Shown here: positions 1 to 7,881 of the stretch, piece after piece
Numbering within the stretch: the stretch's first letter is position 1
Layout of the letters: the number at the start of each line of letters is the position of its first letter
Source of the DNA: Spirulina sp. CS-785/01
Lineage (GTDB): Bacteria; Cyanobacteriota; Cyanobacteriia; Cyanobacteriales; Spirulinaceae
Direction: 5' to 3'
Assembly (NCBI RefSeq): GCF_028330525.1
Contig: NZ_JAQMSD010000233.1
Span: forward strand, 1-36,148
Length of the DNA stretch: 36,148 nt
Notes under the pieces: model-generated
Seen by the model: the letters and a program-made list of their open reading frames with translations, nothing else
Database searches by the model: none
Told to the model about the DNA's origin: nothing
Program-made: the position numbers and the translations under genes

Positions 1-285
1 AGTAATGTTGTTTGTTCTGGGTTCTTTGTTCTCCCCCAGAGGGAGGAGAGAGAATAGAGGAGAGAGGATAGAGAAAAAATTACAGACTACTCACTTCTCA
101 CTTCTCACTTTTCTCTCCTCACTTCTTCTCCCCCATCTCCCGACTCCCGACTCCCGACTCCCGACTCCCGACTCCCATCTCCCCTTTGTGTCCTTTGTGT
201 CTTTGTGGTTCAACCGTCAACTATCAACTATCAACTATCAACTCCCTTGCGTATAATAGAGGATCGTCGTATTGAGGCTATGATC
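1..285. repeat. Low-complexity intergenic repeats upstream of bioU
   Basis: No credible gene is seen here. The stretch is built from short tandem units: five CCCGACT heptamers at 139-173, a TTTGTGTCC-type run at 183-212, and three CAACTAT heptamers at 218-238. This is the pattern described as short tandemly repeated repetitive (STRR) DNA in filamentous cyanobacteria. Open frames across it are products of the repeats. The same TTTGTGTCC run recurs at 16932-16985 and twice at the right end of the window. Confidence 0.85.
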
Positions 286-1269
286 ATGAAACCAATTCGG
301 GTGGGTGTACTCGGTTTTGGAGGGTTAGGGCAGGCCGCTGCACAACTTCTAGCCCCAAAAACAGAAATGCGCTGGGTGGCCGTCGCGGATAAACAAGGCT
401 TTGCCTATAACCCAGAAGGACTGGATCCCCAAGCCTGTCGCCAAATCTATCAAAAACAGGGGTCTGTGGGCTATTTAGACTCCGTAGGCATAATCAGCAA
501 TGATAGTATTCGGGAGTTACTCCGAAAGGCCGATGTGGATGGTTATTTTCTAGCCTTACCCAACTTACCCAATACCTTTATGGCCTCCGTTGCTCAACAA
601 TTTATTAATTCCGGTTGGCAAGGAGTGTTAGTGGATGCCTTAAAACGGACTTCTGCGGTTGAACAATTATTGGCGATGCGGGAGGACTTACAAGAGGCGA
701 ACATTACCTACATGACCGGATGTGGGGCAACTCCGGGGTTATTAACCGCCGCCGCAGCCGTGGCTGCTCAAAGTTTTGCGGAAGTTCACAGTGTTAAAAT
801 TACCTTCGGGGTGGGCATTGCCAATTGGGATGCCTATCGGGCGACGATTCGAGAAGATATTGCCCATATCCCTGGCTTTACGGTAGATCAAGCGAAAGCC
901 ATGAGTGATGCGGAAGTGGCGGCGTTTCTTGACAAAACCAACGGCATTCTCCAATTAGAGAATATGGAACACGCCGACGATATTATGTTAGAACTGGCTG
1001 GGATTTGCGATCGCGCTCAAGTCACAGTGGGCGGCATTGTGGATACGCGCAACGCCCAAAAACCCCTTAGCACGAACGTCCAACTCACAGGCCGCACCTT
1101 TGAGGGGAAAATTTCCACCCATACTTTTACCCTAGGGGATGAAACCAGTATGGCGGCCAATGTGTGTGGCCCCGCCTTTGGCTACCTGAAAGCGGGGATG
1201 GCTTTCCACCAGCGTGGTATCAATGGGTTATGGACGGCAGCTGAGGTTATGCCTCAATTTGTCCGTTAA
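286..1269 (+). CDS. bioU: BioU, suicide enzyme making 7,8-diaminopelargonate (biotin synthesis)
   Basis: 327 residues. BioU is the cyanobacterial replacement for BioA: it converts 8-amino-7-oxononanoate to diaminopelargonate in the cytosol, donating the amino group from its own lysine and being consumed. The protein opens with a Rossmann fold (G10-F-G12-G-L-G15) for NAD(P)H. It contains VDALKRTS, whose Lys120 aligns with the donor lysine known in Synechocystis BioU (Lys124). The block [18 protein letters not shown] and the C-terminal [16 protein letters not shown] also fit the family from memory. Upstream in-frame ATGs exist at 205 (inside repeats) and 280. ATG 286 is chosen because GAGG at 274-277 lies 8 nt before it. 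No other biotin gene is nearby. The end faces the convergent gene at 1312 across 42 nt. Older annotations may call this family saccharopine dehydrogenase-like. Confidence 0.88.
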   Translation: MKPIRVGVLGFGGLGQAAAQLLAPKTEMRWVAVADKQGFAYNPEGLDPQACRQIYQKQGSVGYLDSVGIISNDSIRELLRKADVDGYFLALPNLPNTFMASVAQQFINSGWQGVLVDALKRTSAVEQLLAMREDLQEANITYMTGCGATPGLLTAAAAVAAQSFAEVHSVKITFGVGIANWDAYRATIREDIAHIPGFTVDQAKAMSDAEVAAFLDKTNGILQLENMEHADDIMLELAGICDRAQVTVGGIVDTRNAQKPLSTNVQLTGRTFEGKISTHTFTLGDETSMAANVCGPAFGYLKAGMAFHQRGINGLWTAAEVMPQFVR

Positions 1270-1311
1270 CGAGTTAACGAGTCACAAAGGGATGATGAGG
1301 GGAAATGAGGA

Positions 1312-1908
1312 CTATTCCTCAATTCCCAACTCATTCTCCGATAAGCTCGATTCTCCCTCCTCCTCTGGGAGTGCCGTTTCCGGCATTGTCCGCACCACAT
1401 AGGGTAAACTCGCCCCTGCTAACCCGCGCTGAACGCGCTCTGGGGTGTCCGAAAAGACCACAAAGAGGGGATAAACCCGTTCGGACCCTTCCGAGAGAAT
1501 ATGGGAATAATGGTGGGGCATGAGCCACTCGTAATCTTTATCCAGATACACTTGAGCCTGTCGCCAACGCATTAATAAATCCGAAAAATCTTCTTGGGGG
1601 CGATGGATAAACACCAAAATTTCCACCCCCATTTTGATCTTCCACTCTGGATCACACATTAAAATCGCCAAATCACAAGTCATCTGAGTGGCTGTATTGG
1701 GGGTAATACTGCGACTGGAGGCTTCCGGGGGTTTCGCATGGCGAATGCGGGCCACCGGGAGAGGTAAAACAATGACACTCTCATAAGGACGGCGTAAACT
1801 GGGGATCATCTCCAAGTAAGGCCGATGCTCCCGTAAAAGCGCGATCGCAGCATCCCGATTACAGTACTCCGATAAGAGCGTTTCATAAAAGGATTGCTTC
1901 ACTGACAT
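1312..1908 (-). CDS. Unrecognised protein encoded directly after pilC
   Basis: 198 residues, start codon only 10 nt after the pilC stop and in the same direction, so probably co-transcribed with the pilus genes. I do not recognise the family. There is no signal peptide or membrane segment. The N-terminal half is mixed helix and strand, with PYESVIVLPLPVARIRH near residue 41. The middle has hydrophobic strands alternating with charged stretches (CDLAILMCDPEW, GVEILVFIHR, YPLFVVFSDTPERVQRG). The last 25 residues are acidic and low-complexity (EEEGE, ELGIEE). It looks like a soluble alpha/beta protein. A pilus-linked role is suggested by position only. Confidence 0.7.
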   Translation of the reverse strand: MSVKQSFYETLLSEYCNRDAAIALLREHRPYLEMIPSLRRPYESVIVLPLPVARIRHAKPPEASSRSITPNTATQMTCDLAILMCDPEWKIKMGVEILVFIHRPQEDFSDLLMRWRQAQVYLDKDYEWLMPHHYSHILSEGSERVYPLFVVFSDTPERVQRGLAGASLPYVVRTMPETALPEEEGESSLSENELGIEE

Positions 1909-1918
1909 AATGCAAAAA

Positions 1919-3136
1919 CTAGCCTAATTCGTCAAAGACTGCGAACATGGGCAGATACATGGATAAGAGAATCACCCCAACCATGGCCGCAACTCCCACC
2001 ATCATCAACGGTTCAATGATACTCGTGAGTGCCGAAACCGCTTGTTCTACCTCATCTTCATAAAAATCTGCCACTTTCATTAACATGGCATCTAAATTCC
2101 CGGCTTCCTCCCCAATAGCAATCATTTGAATAGCTAAAGGCGGAAAAATCCCTTCTCGTTCTAAAGCAACACTGATCATCCCCCCCTGTTGAATTTCTTT
2201 TTTCGCCGCCTCAATGGAATTCGCCACCACTTGATTCCCTGCAATATCCCGCACAATATCCAGACAATTCAAGATCGGCACTCCTGAACGAGTTAAGGTC
2301 CCAAAAATCCGGCAAAACCGCGCCACGGAAGTCTTTTGATTCAAATCCCCCAATAGGGGCATTTTCAGCATTAAATGGTCAATCTGTAAGCGTCCAGCAG
2401 GGGTACTATAATACCAGTTATAGAGCGTGATAGCTGCAAAAATAGAGGGAATTAAAATCACCCAAAAGACCCAATTCGTAAACCAGCTACTCAACAGCAA
2501 CATAAACTGAGTTAACGCCGGGAGAGTCGTTCCCAACTCCTGAAAAATTCCGGCAAAAATGGGAATCAAAAAGATGGTCATGGCGAAAAACACAATCACC
2601 GCAATGCCCCCCACTGCCACGGGATAGGACATTGCCGACTTGACTTGGTTTTTCAAACGCTGCATATTTTCCAACAGCATGGCCAGACGGTCCAATACTT
2701 GGTCTAAAACCCCCCCAACTTCTCCCGCATCCACCATGGAAACGTACAGTTGGTCAAAACATTCCGGGTATCGCCGCATGGACTCGGACAAACTCACCCC
2801 TTGCTGTACATCGCTACTCAGTCCGGTCAGAGCTTTTTTCAATTTCGGATTAGTACATTGATCTGTCAGAATCCCCAAACAGCGAACAATGGCAATCCCC
2901 GCATTAATCATCACCGCAAACTGCCGCGACATAATCGCTTTATCTTTCACGGTGACACTAGCAAATTTTTCTTCTAGTTCGGTCAGATCAAAACTCAATC
3001 CCGCTTTCTTAATCGCCCCAACATTGGCATAGCGACCTTGCAACATCGTCCGGACTTGTTCGGCAGAGGTCGCTTCTTCTTTAACTTTTAGGGAATTCCC
3101 TTGACCGTCTTGGACTTCAGCAACAAAGGTGGGCAT
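1919..3136 (-). CDS. pilC: Type IV pilus inner-membrane platform protein PilC
   Basis: 405 residues, the usual PilC/GspF length. PilC sits in the cytoplasmic membrane under the pilus and couples the PilB and PilT motors to pilin assembly and removal. Two T2SS-F domains are visible. The first is near residues 65-190 (MSRQFAVMINAGIAIVRCL...) and the second near 270-395 (VARFCRIFGTLTRSGVPILNCL...). Both have the family pattern of a Phe/Gly pair and the EAGN/GEVGG turn (DAGEVGG, IGEEAGNLD). Hydrophobic helices lie at about 168-195, 215-240 and 370-395. The N-terminal 60 residues form the small beta module seen in PilC. It is third in the pilB-pilT-pilC order, 278 nt after pilT. No strong ribosome-binding site precedes ATG 3136. 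Confidence 0.96.
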   Translation of the reverse strand: MPTFVAEVQDGQGNSLKVKEEATSAEQVRTMLQGRYANVGAIKKAGLSFDLTELEEKFASVTVKDKAIMSRQFAVMINAGIAIVRCLGILTDQCTNPKLKKALTGLSSDVQQGVSLSESMRRYPECFDQLYVSMVDAGEVGGVLDQVLDRLAMLLENMQRLKNQVKSAMSYPVAVGGIAVIVFFAMTIFLIPIFAGIFQELGTTLPALTQFMLLLSSWFTNWVFWVILIPSIFAAITLYNWYYSTPAGRLQIDHLMLKMPLLGDLNQKTSVARFCRIFGTLTRSGVPILNCLDIVRDIAGNQVVANSIEAAKKEIQQGGMISVALEREGIFPPLAIQMIAIGEEAGNLDAMLMKVADFYEDEVEQAVSALTSIIEPLMMVGVAAMVGVILLSMYLPMFAVFDELG

Positions 3137-3414
3137 GGCTCTTAAATGGGTAAATAATACTTCACAATTCCTCTATCAGAGAGAGGATAGAGGATAGAGG
3201 ATAGTTAACTCACTACTTACTTCTCTTTCCTCACTCCTTTGATAACGGGTTCTCAAAGTCAAGATTGAGGAAACTTACTCAACCTCTCTTTTAATTTAGC
3301 TCAAAAACGAAGACAGGGAGATAATTCCAGAGACTCTACTTGCCTCCCTCCTCCCTCCCCGTCTCAGTTCTTTGGTTGGGTGAGGGTAAGCTCAGACTCA
3401 CCCTCGTTTAGCCG
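3137..3414 (-). other. pilT-pilC spacer with repeats
   Basis: No gene is seen in these 278 nt. A GAGGATA-like run (GAGAGGATAGAGGATAGAGG) lies at about 3180-3201 and a candidate hairpin lies just after pilT (listed separately). The size of the gap makes a separate pilC promoter or an mRNA processing site possible. I cannot point to clear -35/-10 boxes. Confidence 0.5.
3382..3405 (-). terminator. Hairpin 10 nt after the pilT stop, possible terminator or processing site
   Basis: On the minus strand GAGGGTGAG and CTTACCCTC form a 9-bp stem (one G-U pair) around a 6-nt loop. No T-tract follows, so it is a weak candidate for intrinsic termination. It may instead reduce read-through into pilC or protect the pilT mRNA end. 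Confidence 0.45.
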
Positions 3415-4521
3415 TTAGCGTTTCGCGCCAGCTTTCCCCCCCGCCCCTTGAATCAGACGTTGTAATTCATCGGGTTTACTACATTTAGAGACCGCATCCT
3501 CAAAGGTGACTTTGCCTTGATTGACTAAGTTGGCTAAGTCTTGTTCCATGGTTTTCATCCCCATTTTTTGCCCGGTTTGAATGGAGGAATAAATCATAGA
3601 GCTTTTTCCTTCTCGAATTAAGTTGGCGATCGCAGGTGTAACCACCATAATCTCCTGACCCATACACCGACCAAACTCCCCAGGTTTCGGATTATGTTTC
3701 GGCACTAAACATTGACTAAACACCGCCAACAACGACTGGGACATTTGCGCCCGGATTTGCGGTTGTTGTTCCGGCGGAAACACATCCAACAAACGGTCAA
3801 TGGTTCCTGCTGCCGAGTTAGTATGCAACGTCCCAAACACCAAGTGACCCGTTTCTGCCGCCGATACCGCCAGAGAAATCGTCTCTAAGTCCCGCATTTC
3901 CCCCACCAGAATAATATCCGGGTCTTGCCGTAACGCCCCTTTCAGCGCGTTACTAAAACTCTTAGTATCTTCCCCTTTTTGCCGTTGGTGAAAGAGGCTT
4001 TTTTCATTGGGAAACACATACTCAATGGGGTCTTCAACCGTTAAAACGTGTTCAGAGCGCGTCCGGTTGATCAAGTCCAACATGGCCGCCATGGTGGTGG
4101 TTTTCCCGGACCCCGTTTGCCCAGTGACCAACACCATCCCCCGTGGCCGTTCCGACATCTCCCGCACAATATCGGGCAACCCTAACATATCAAAGTTCGG
4201 AATCTTCGAGGATAAGGCCCGCATACAGGCCGCCCAGCAGCCCCGCTCTTTATACACATTGAGCCGAAACCGCGCCAACCCTTTCACCCCGTAAGAGGAA
4301 TCCAATTCCCAGTTCTGCTCTAACTCTTTCCGTTGCTTGTTATTGAGCATACTGAAAATCAGTTTTTGGCTCTCCTGGGGAGTGAGGGGTTCGTCACCAA
4401 TGGGTTCTAATTTCCCACTTTTCCGGAAATAAATCGGTGCGCCGGCTTGAATATGAACGTCTGAGCCGCCCAGTTCCACAAGCTGCTCTAGCACGTCTTC
4501 AATCATTAATTCCATTGGCAT
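3415..4521 (-). CDS. pilT: Twitching motility retraction ATPase PilT
   Basis: 368 residues. PilT is the hexameric ATPase that powers retraction of type IV pili, needed for twitching and phototactic motility and for DNA uptake in cyanobacteria. An N-terminal PAS-like part (1-100) precedes the RecA-like core. The core has Walker A GQTGSGKTT at 134-142, the Asp box TVEDPIEYVF, Walker B PDIILVGEMRD, the His box GTLHTNSAA, and the PilT-specific AxANLIREGK motif (PAIANLIREGK). This last motif separates PilT from PilB. ATG 4521 is supported by AGGAG 8 nt upstream. It lies 106 nt after pilB on the same strand. Confidence 0.97.
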   Translation of the reverse strand: MPMELMIEDVLEQLVELGGSDVHIQAGAPIYFRKSGKLEPIGDEPLTPQESQKLIFSMLNNKQRKELEQNWELDSSYGVKGLARFRLNVYKERGCWAACMRALSSKIPNFDMLGLPDIVREMSERPRGMVLVTGQTGSGKTTTMAAMLDLINRTRSEHVLTVEDPIEYVFPNEKSLFHQRQKGEDTKSFSNALKGALRQDPDIILVGEMRDLETISLAVSAAETGHLVFGTLHTNSAAGTIDRLLDVFPPEQQPQIRAQMSQSLLAVFSQCLVPKHNPKPGEFGRCMGQEIMVVTPAIANLIREGKSSMIYSSIQTGQKMGMKTMEQDLANLVNQGKVTFEDAVSKCSKPDELQRLIQGAGGKAGAKR

Positions 4522-4627
4522 GGGTTACTCTCCTTAAAATGGCTGTTTTTTTAAGTTCTAAATCGTTAAGAGGTAGTAGGCTGAATTGTCTGTAGTATGC
4601 CCAATTTTGACGAGTTTCCTTCAGTAT

Positions 4628-6634
4628 TTACTCCGAAAAGCGAGGAGTCATACAGTACGGGCAATCAATCCATTCGGGCTGCAATTCAGCACCACAAGTC
4701 CGGCAGGTGAGTCCACTTTTCCGTTTGGCCTTCAGTTCAGCCTCTACACCTGAATCAGTGAAGGTGACACGCTCCACTTCTTCTAGGGTGGTATAGCCTT
4801 CTTGTACCAAGTTTAAACTATAGGCGAGGAGGGTTTTCATTCCTTCCTCTACGGCAACTTCTTTAATGCGTTCTGTGGGGGCCCCTTCGTTAATCATGGT
4901 TTGCAGGTTTTCAGTCATTTTCATCACTTCGTACACCCCAACCCGGCCTTTATAGCCTGCGCCGCCGCATTTCTCGCAGAGTTGACCCTGGTTACGGGCT
5001 TCTTCCCGTTCTTCGGGCGGGACAAAGTTGGCTTTGTAAAAGGTGAGTTCCCCTTCTTGGGAGGCGGTGAACCCGTAGCGGGCCAGTTCTTCGCGGGTGG
5101 GTTCGTAGGCGATGCGGCATTCGCTACAGACGCGACGCATGAGACGTTGGGCCAGTACACCCAGTAAGGCCCCGGAGATCATGAAAGGTTCAACCCCCAT
5201 TTCATCTAAACGGGCAATGGCCCCGGCTGCGTCGTTGGTGTGCAAGGTGGTTAAGACCAAGTGACCCGTTAACGCCGCTTCAATGGCGGTTTTTGCCGTT
5301 TCTTGGTCACGGGTTTCCCCTACTAGAATTACGTCCGGGTCCTGTCGTAGGAATGCCCGTAGGATGGAGGCGAAGTTCATGCCTTTTTCCCGGATGACCT
5401 GTACCTGAGTAATGCCGTCCAAGGAGTATTCAATGGGGTCTTCGGCGGTGCTAATATTGACCCCTGGGTCATTCCGTTCTGCTAGCACTGAGTACAAACT
5501 GGTGGATTTCCCGGACCCGGTTGGCCCCGTCACCAGAATTAACCCAAAGGGACGACTGGCCATTTCTCGCACTAAGTCGAGGGTGTCTTGGTCGGTGATC
5601 AGTTTGTCTAGTCCTAGTTGGGTGGCGGAGTTATCGAGAATCCGTAATACCACTTTTTCTCCGAACCGACTGGGCAGGGTACTCACCCGGAAATCTACTT
5701 TCCGCTTGTCGTACATCCGCCGAATTTTCCCGTCTTGGGGGAGGCGTTTTTCGGCGATGTCTAATTCCGACATAATCTTGAAGCGGGCAGCGACGGCGGC
5801 GGCAATTTTTTTGGGGAATTCGGGGAAGGGCTGTTGCAATACCCCGTCTTTCCGGAAGCGTACCCGCAGGGCGTATTCTTGGGGTTCGATGTGAATGTCC
5901 GACACATCGTCGTTTAAGGCTTTCATTAAGATTTTATTCACAAGGTTGACGATAGGCGCACCTTGTGCATCTTGCTCAGCCCCTAAGTCATCTTCAGCTT
6001 CATCCGGGGCATCTTCTAAGTTCCCTAAATCTTCAACTAACCCAGTGACATCAACGGATTTGGCTTCTTCTTGTTTTCGTTCTTTGGCGACCTGTTCATC
6101 CAAGTAACTATCCATCAATTTCTGATAGTCTTCGGGGGTGATCACCATCCGTTTTAATTGAATGCCTTGGGGGCGCAAAATGCGTTTCAGGTCATCTTGG
6201 GCATCCAGGTTATCCGGGTCCACCATGGCTACTAGAACCGTTTGCGGTTCCTCATCGCTTTTGGAGAGGGGGGCTAATTGATAGCGACGACAAATATCAA
6301 TGGGAATGAGGTGGTCAATTAATTCCCCCATTTGGTTATTGGCAATGGGGTTGATTTCGGGGTCAAGGGAATCTACCCCGTAGAGGATTTTCAGTTCAAA
6401 AAGTTGTTGCTTTTTATACTGACGTTGCAGTTCCGGAGTGAGTTGACGACCTGTGATTTCTTGGATGACATCGGTAATGGGGCGGCCTGACTGGCGAGCT
6501 TGGGTCAGGGCTTGTTTCATTTGTTCGTCACTGGCAAAACCGGACTGAATCAGTTTATTACCAAAGGGAGAATAATCATTACGAACGGTTAGGGCGCGGG
6601 ACCGGCGGGATGTTCTAGAAGATGATTGAGTCAT
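4628..6634 (-). CDS. pilB: Type IV pilus extension ATPase PilB
   Basis: 668 residues. PilB is the ATPase that drives pilin polymerisation. The N-terminal third (about 15-190) looks like the MshEN/GspE-N module, which in several relatives binds cyclic-di-GMP. An acidic linker (about 190-225) follows. The core has Walker A GPTGSGKST at 370-378, the Asp box TAEDPIEYSL, Walker B PDVILVGETRD and the His box TTLHTNDAA. Two CxxC pairs (RRVCSECR and LCEKCGGAGY) form the zinc site typical of PilB. An extra zinc ribbon closes the protein (C644, C647, C658, C661). It is the first gene of the pil block and is transcribed away from grpE. AAGGAG lies about 17 nt before the ATG, further than usual. Confidence 0.97.
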   Translation of the reverse strand: MTQSSSRTSRRSRALTVRNDYSPFGNKLIQSGFASDEQMKQALTQARQSGRPITDVIQEITGRQLTPELQRQYKKQQLFELKILYGVDSLDPEINPIANNQMGELIDHLIPIDICRRYQLAPLSKSDEEPQTVLVAMVDPDNLDAQDDLKRILRPQGIQLKRMVITPEDYQKLMDSYLDEQVAKERKQEEAKSVDVTGLVEDLGNLEDAPDEAEDDLGAEQDAQGAPIVNLVNKILMKALNDDVSDIHIEPQEYALRVRFRKDGVLQQPFPEFPKKIAAAVAARFKIMSELDIAEKRLPQDGKIRRMYDKRKVDFRVSTLPSRFGEKVVLRILDNSATQLGLDKLITDQDTLDLVREMASRPFGLILVTGPTGSGKSTSLYSVLAERNDPGVNISTAEDPIEYSLDGITQVQVIREKGMNFASILRAFLRQDPDVILVGETRDQETAKTAIEAALTGHLVLTTLHTNDAAGAIARLDEMGVEPFMISGALLGVLAQRLMRRVCSECRIAYEPTREELARYGFTASQEGELTFYKANFVPPEEREEARNQGQLCEKCGGAGYKGRVGVYEVMKMTENLQTMINEGAPTERIKEVAVEEGMKTLLAYSLNLVQEGYTTLEEVERVTFTDSGVEAELKAKRKSGLTCRTCGAELQPEWIDCPYCMTPRFSE

Positions 6635-7157
6635 GGTTAATCGTAATCGCTCCTTACTCTAAGAAGGGCTTTGGGCAATAAAATAAATGGCAGTGAAATG
6701 GATTGATTTAAACGCTTTATCTCTCCCATACAGCCAGTTGGGGTGAGGACAATTTTTTACTCGGATTAGCGATGGGCTTAATTCGATGATAACTTTGAAA
6801 TTTCTGAGACGGCAGTTTTTTTCTCTGGATTGAGATAAATTCCCCTCATTATGTTAAGTTTTGCAAACAGGTTGCGAGGATTCTTAGGGAGAGAAGAAGT
6901 CTATCATCCTTGGCCATCCCAGAACTTTCCTCCTCCCTTTCTAGCTTAACTTCCATGGGGATGAACGGCCTGAGTTAGATGGGAATCTTAGGCCGGAGGC
7001 TCCCAGGAGAGGGAAAGTGAAGGTATGATATTCAATGAACGTCCAAAACTAGGTCTAGGTATCACACCAATTGAGCCGTTTTTGTGAGTGCATCACTAGG
7101 GGACAACCCGACGGTTCTAATCCTCAGCGCGTTTCCCGTTCAGCGTGCGATCGCGCT

Positions 7158-7201
7158 GTCCTCATTAACCTCATTAATGAATAGAATTCATTAATGAGGA
7201 C
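7158..7201. promoter_or_regulatory. Strong palindrome with two competing left arms
   Basis: CCTCATTAATGAAT (7169-7182) is a perfect reverse complement of ATTCATTAATGAGG (7186-7199), with only AGA between. A second copy of the left arm, GTCCTCATTAA (7158-7168), is a perfect 11-nt complement of TTAATGAGGAC (7191-7201). So two mutually exclusive pairings share one right arm. This could be a dimeric protein-binding site or an RNA switch or terminator-like hairpin. No T-tract follows on the plus strand. Confidence 0.5.
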
Positions 7202-7365
7202 TGCGGTTAGGATTCATTCCTATGATCGAATGATGAGACAATAGATTCAGATGTGACTTCAACCAGACGAACATTTAACCCGCTCGTTAAAAGCTAGACA
7301 TTGATTGACATTGTTCAATTTTTGTTGACTTAGAAAGGGACGAGCGTGCAGACTCAGCCGTAAAT

Positions 7366-7668
7366 CCTGTAAAAAGGTAGGCTACCTTCAGAGGGTGATC
7401 ACACCCAAGTGTAAACGCCAGCACTTGGCCCTGTGGTCTGTAATTAAACTGAATACCAACGATGAGTGAAGGTAGTGTTACAGACGTAAAAAGCCCTTTG
7501 AAGTTTGTCGAGGCAAACCTTACAGTTTAACTGAGTGGCTGAAGAAGCCCTTACAATCATGTGCAATTACGCATTTCTCATAAACCTGACCAAAATCAAA
7601 CCCCTTTGAAACCTGTTCATCCGGCACAGGCCAGAAAACTCCAGGAGGGGTATAAGTAGGGCTTTGTA
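7366..7668 (+). ncRNA. Candidate structured RNA or long grpE leader, unknown family
   Basis: Several self-complementary segments follow one another. AAGGT/ACCTT is at 7374-7378 and 7384-7388. GGGTG/CACCC is at 7393-7397 and 7402-7406. CCAAGTG/CACTTGG is at 7405-7411 and 7422-7428. GTCTGTAA/TTACAGAC is at 7436-7443 and 7478-7485. A bulged AAGTTTG/CAAACCTT hairpin spans about 7501-7521. Two longer-range pairings are possible: CTGTAA 7367-7372 with TTACAG 7520-7525, and AAAGCCCT 7490-7497 with AGGGCTTT 7658-7665. The density suggests selected structure. I see no match to tmRNA, RNase P, SRP RNA or Yfr1 motifs. Strand is assumed from the downstream grpE. No fold was computed. Confidence 0.35.
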
Positions 7669-7728
7669 GCCTAATGTCCAAAAAAGTCAGGTAAATCGCC
7701 TACTAGAGGTTAACCCTCCACCCTCTAT

Positions 7729-7793
7729 CAGGGGTCAGATCCTCAAGGGTCAGATTCTCAGGGGTCAAATTCTCAGGGGTCAGGGGTCAGATC
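7729..7793. repeat. 15-nt direct repeats upstream of grpE
   Basis: The unit TCAGGGGTCAGATTC occurs at 7729-7743, 7744-7758 and 7759-7773 with one or two changes per copy. A shorter, internally repeated copy runs to 7793. It is about 90 nt before the grpE start and is not coding. Confidence 0.85.
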
Positions 7794-7881
7794 ATGGGAC
7801 TTCTTCCCCCACTGACCCAGAGATGAGAACAAGTCAACAAAGCAACAAACACACCAGTACAGATACAACACAAGGTAAGGT

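Larger units (their letters stand above)
6635..7881. other. 1.25 kb gene-free region between divergent pilB and grpE
   Basis: No convincing coding region is present. From left to right it holds the presumed pilB upstream region (6635-6850); a compound hairpin with CGGCCT at 6966-6971 pairing AGGCCG at 6990-6995; a 14-bp palindrome (7169-7199); a dense set of self-complementary segments (7366-7665); and 15-nt direct repeats (7729-7793). The last three are entered separately. I found no CIRCE-like operator (TTAGCACTC with its inverted copy). A 20-codon frame at 7025-7087 has no support. Confidence 0.7.

Noticed and set aside
139-240. Possible CRISPR array
   Set aside because: Units are 7-9 nt in direct tandem with no spacers; no cas gene is in the window.
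5-256. 83-codon frame at the left end
   Set aside because: It is made of CCCGACT and CAACTAT repeats and gives low-complexity peptide.
7025-7087. 20-codon frame with a weak GAAGG upstream
   Set aside because: Too short, no similarity to a known peptide, and within an otherwise non-coding region.
6635-7881. CIRCE operator for HrcA control of grpE-dnaK
   Set aside because: No TTAGCACTC with an inverted partner was found by eye upstream of grpE.
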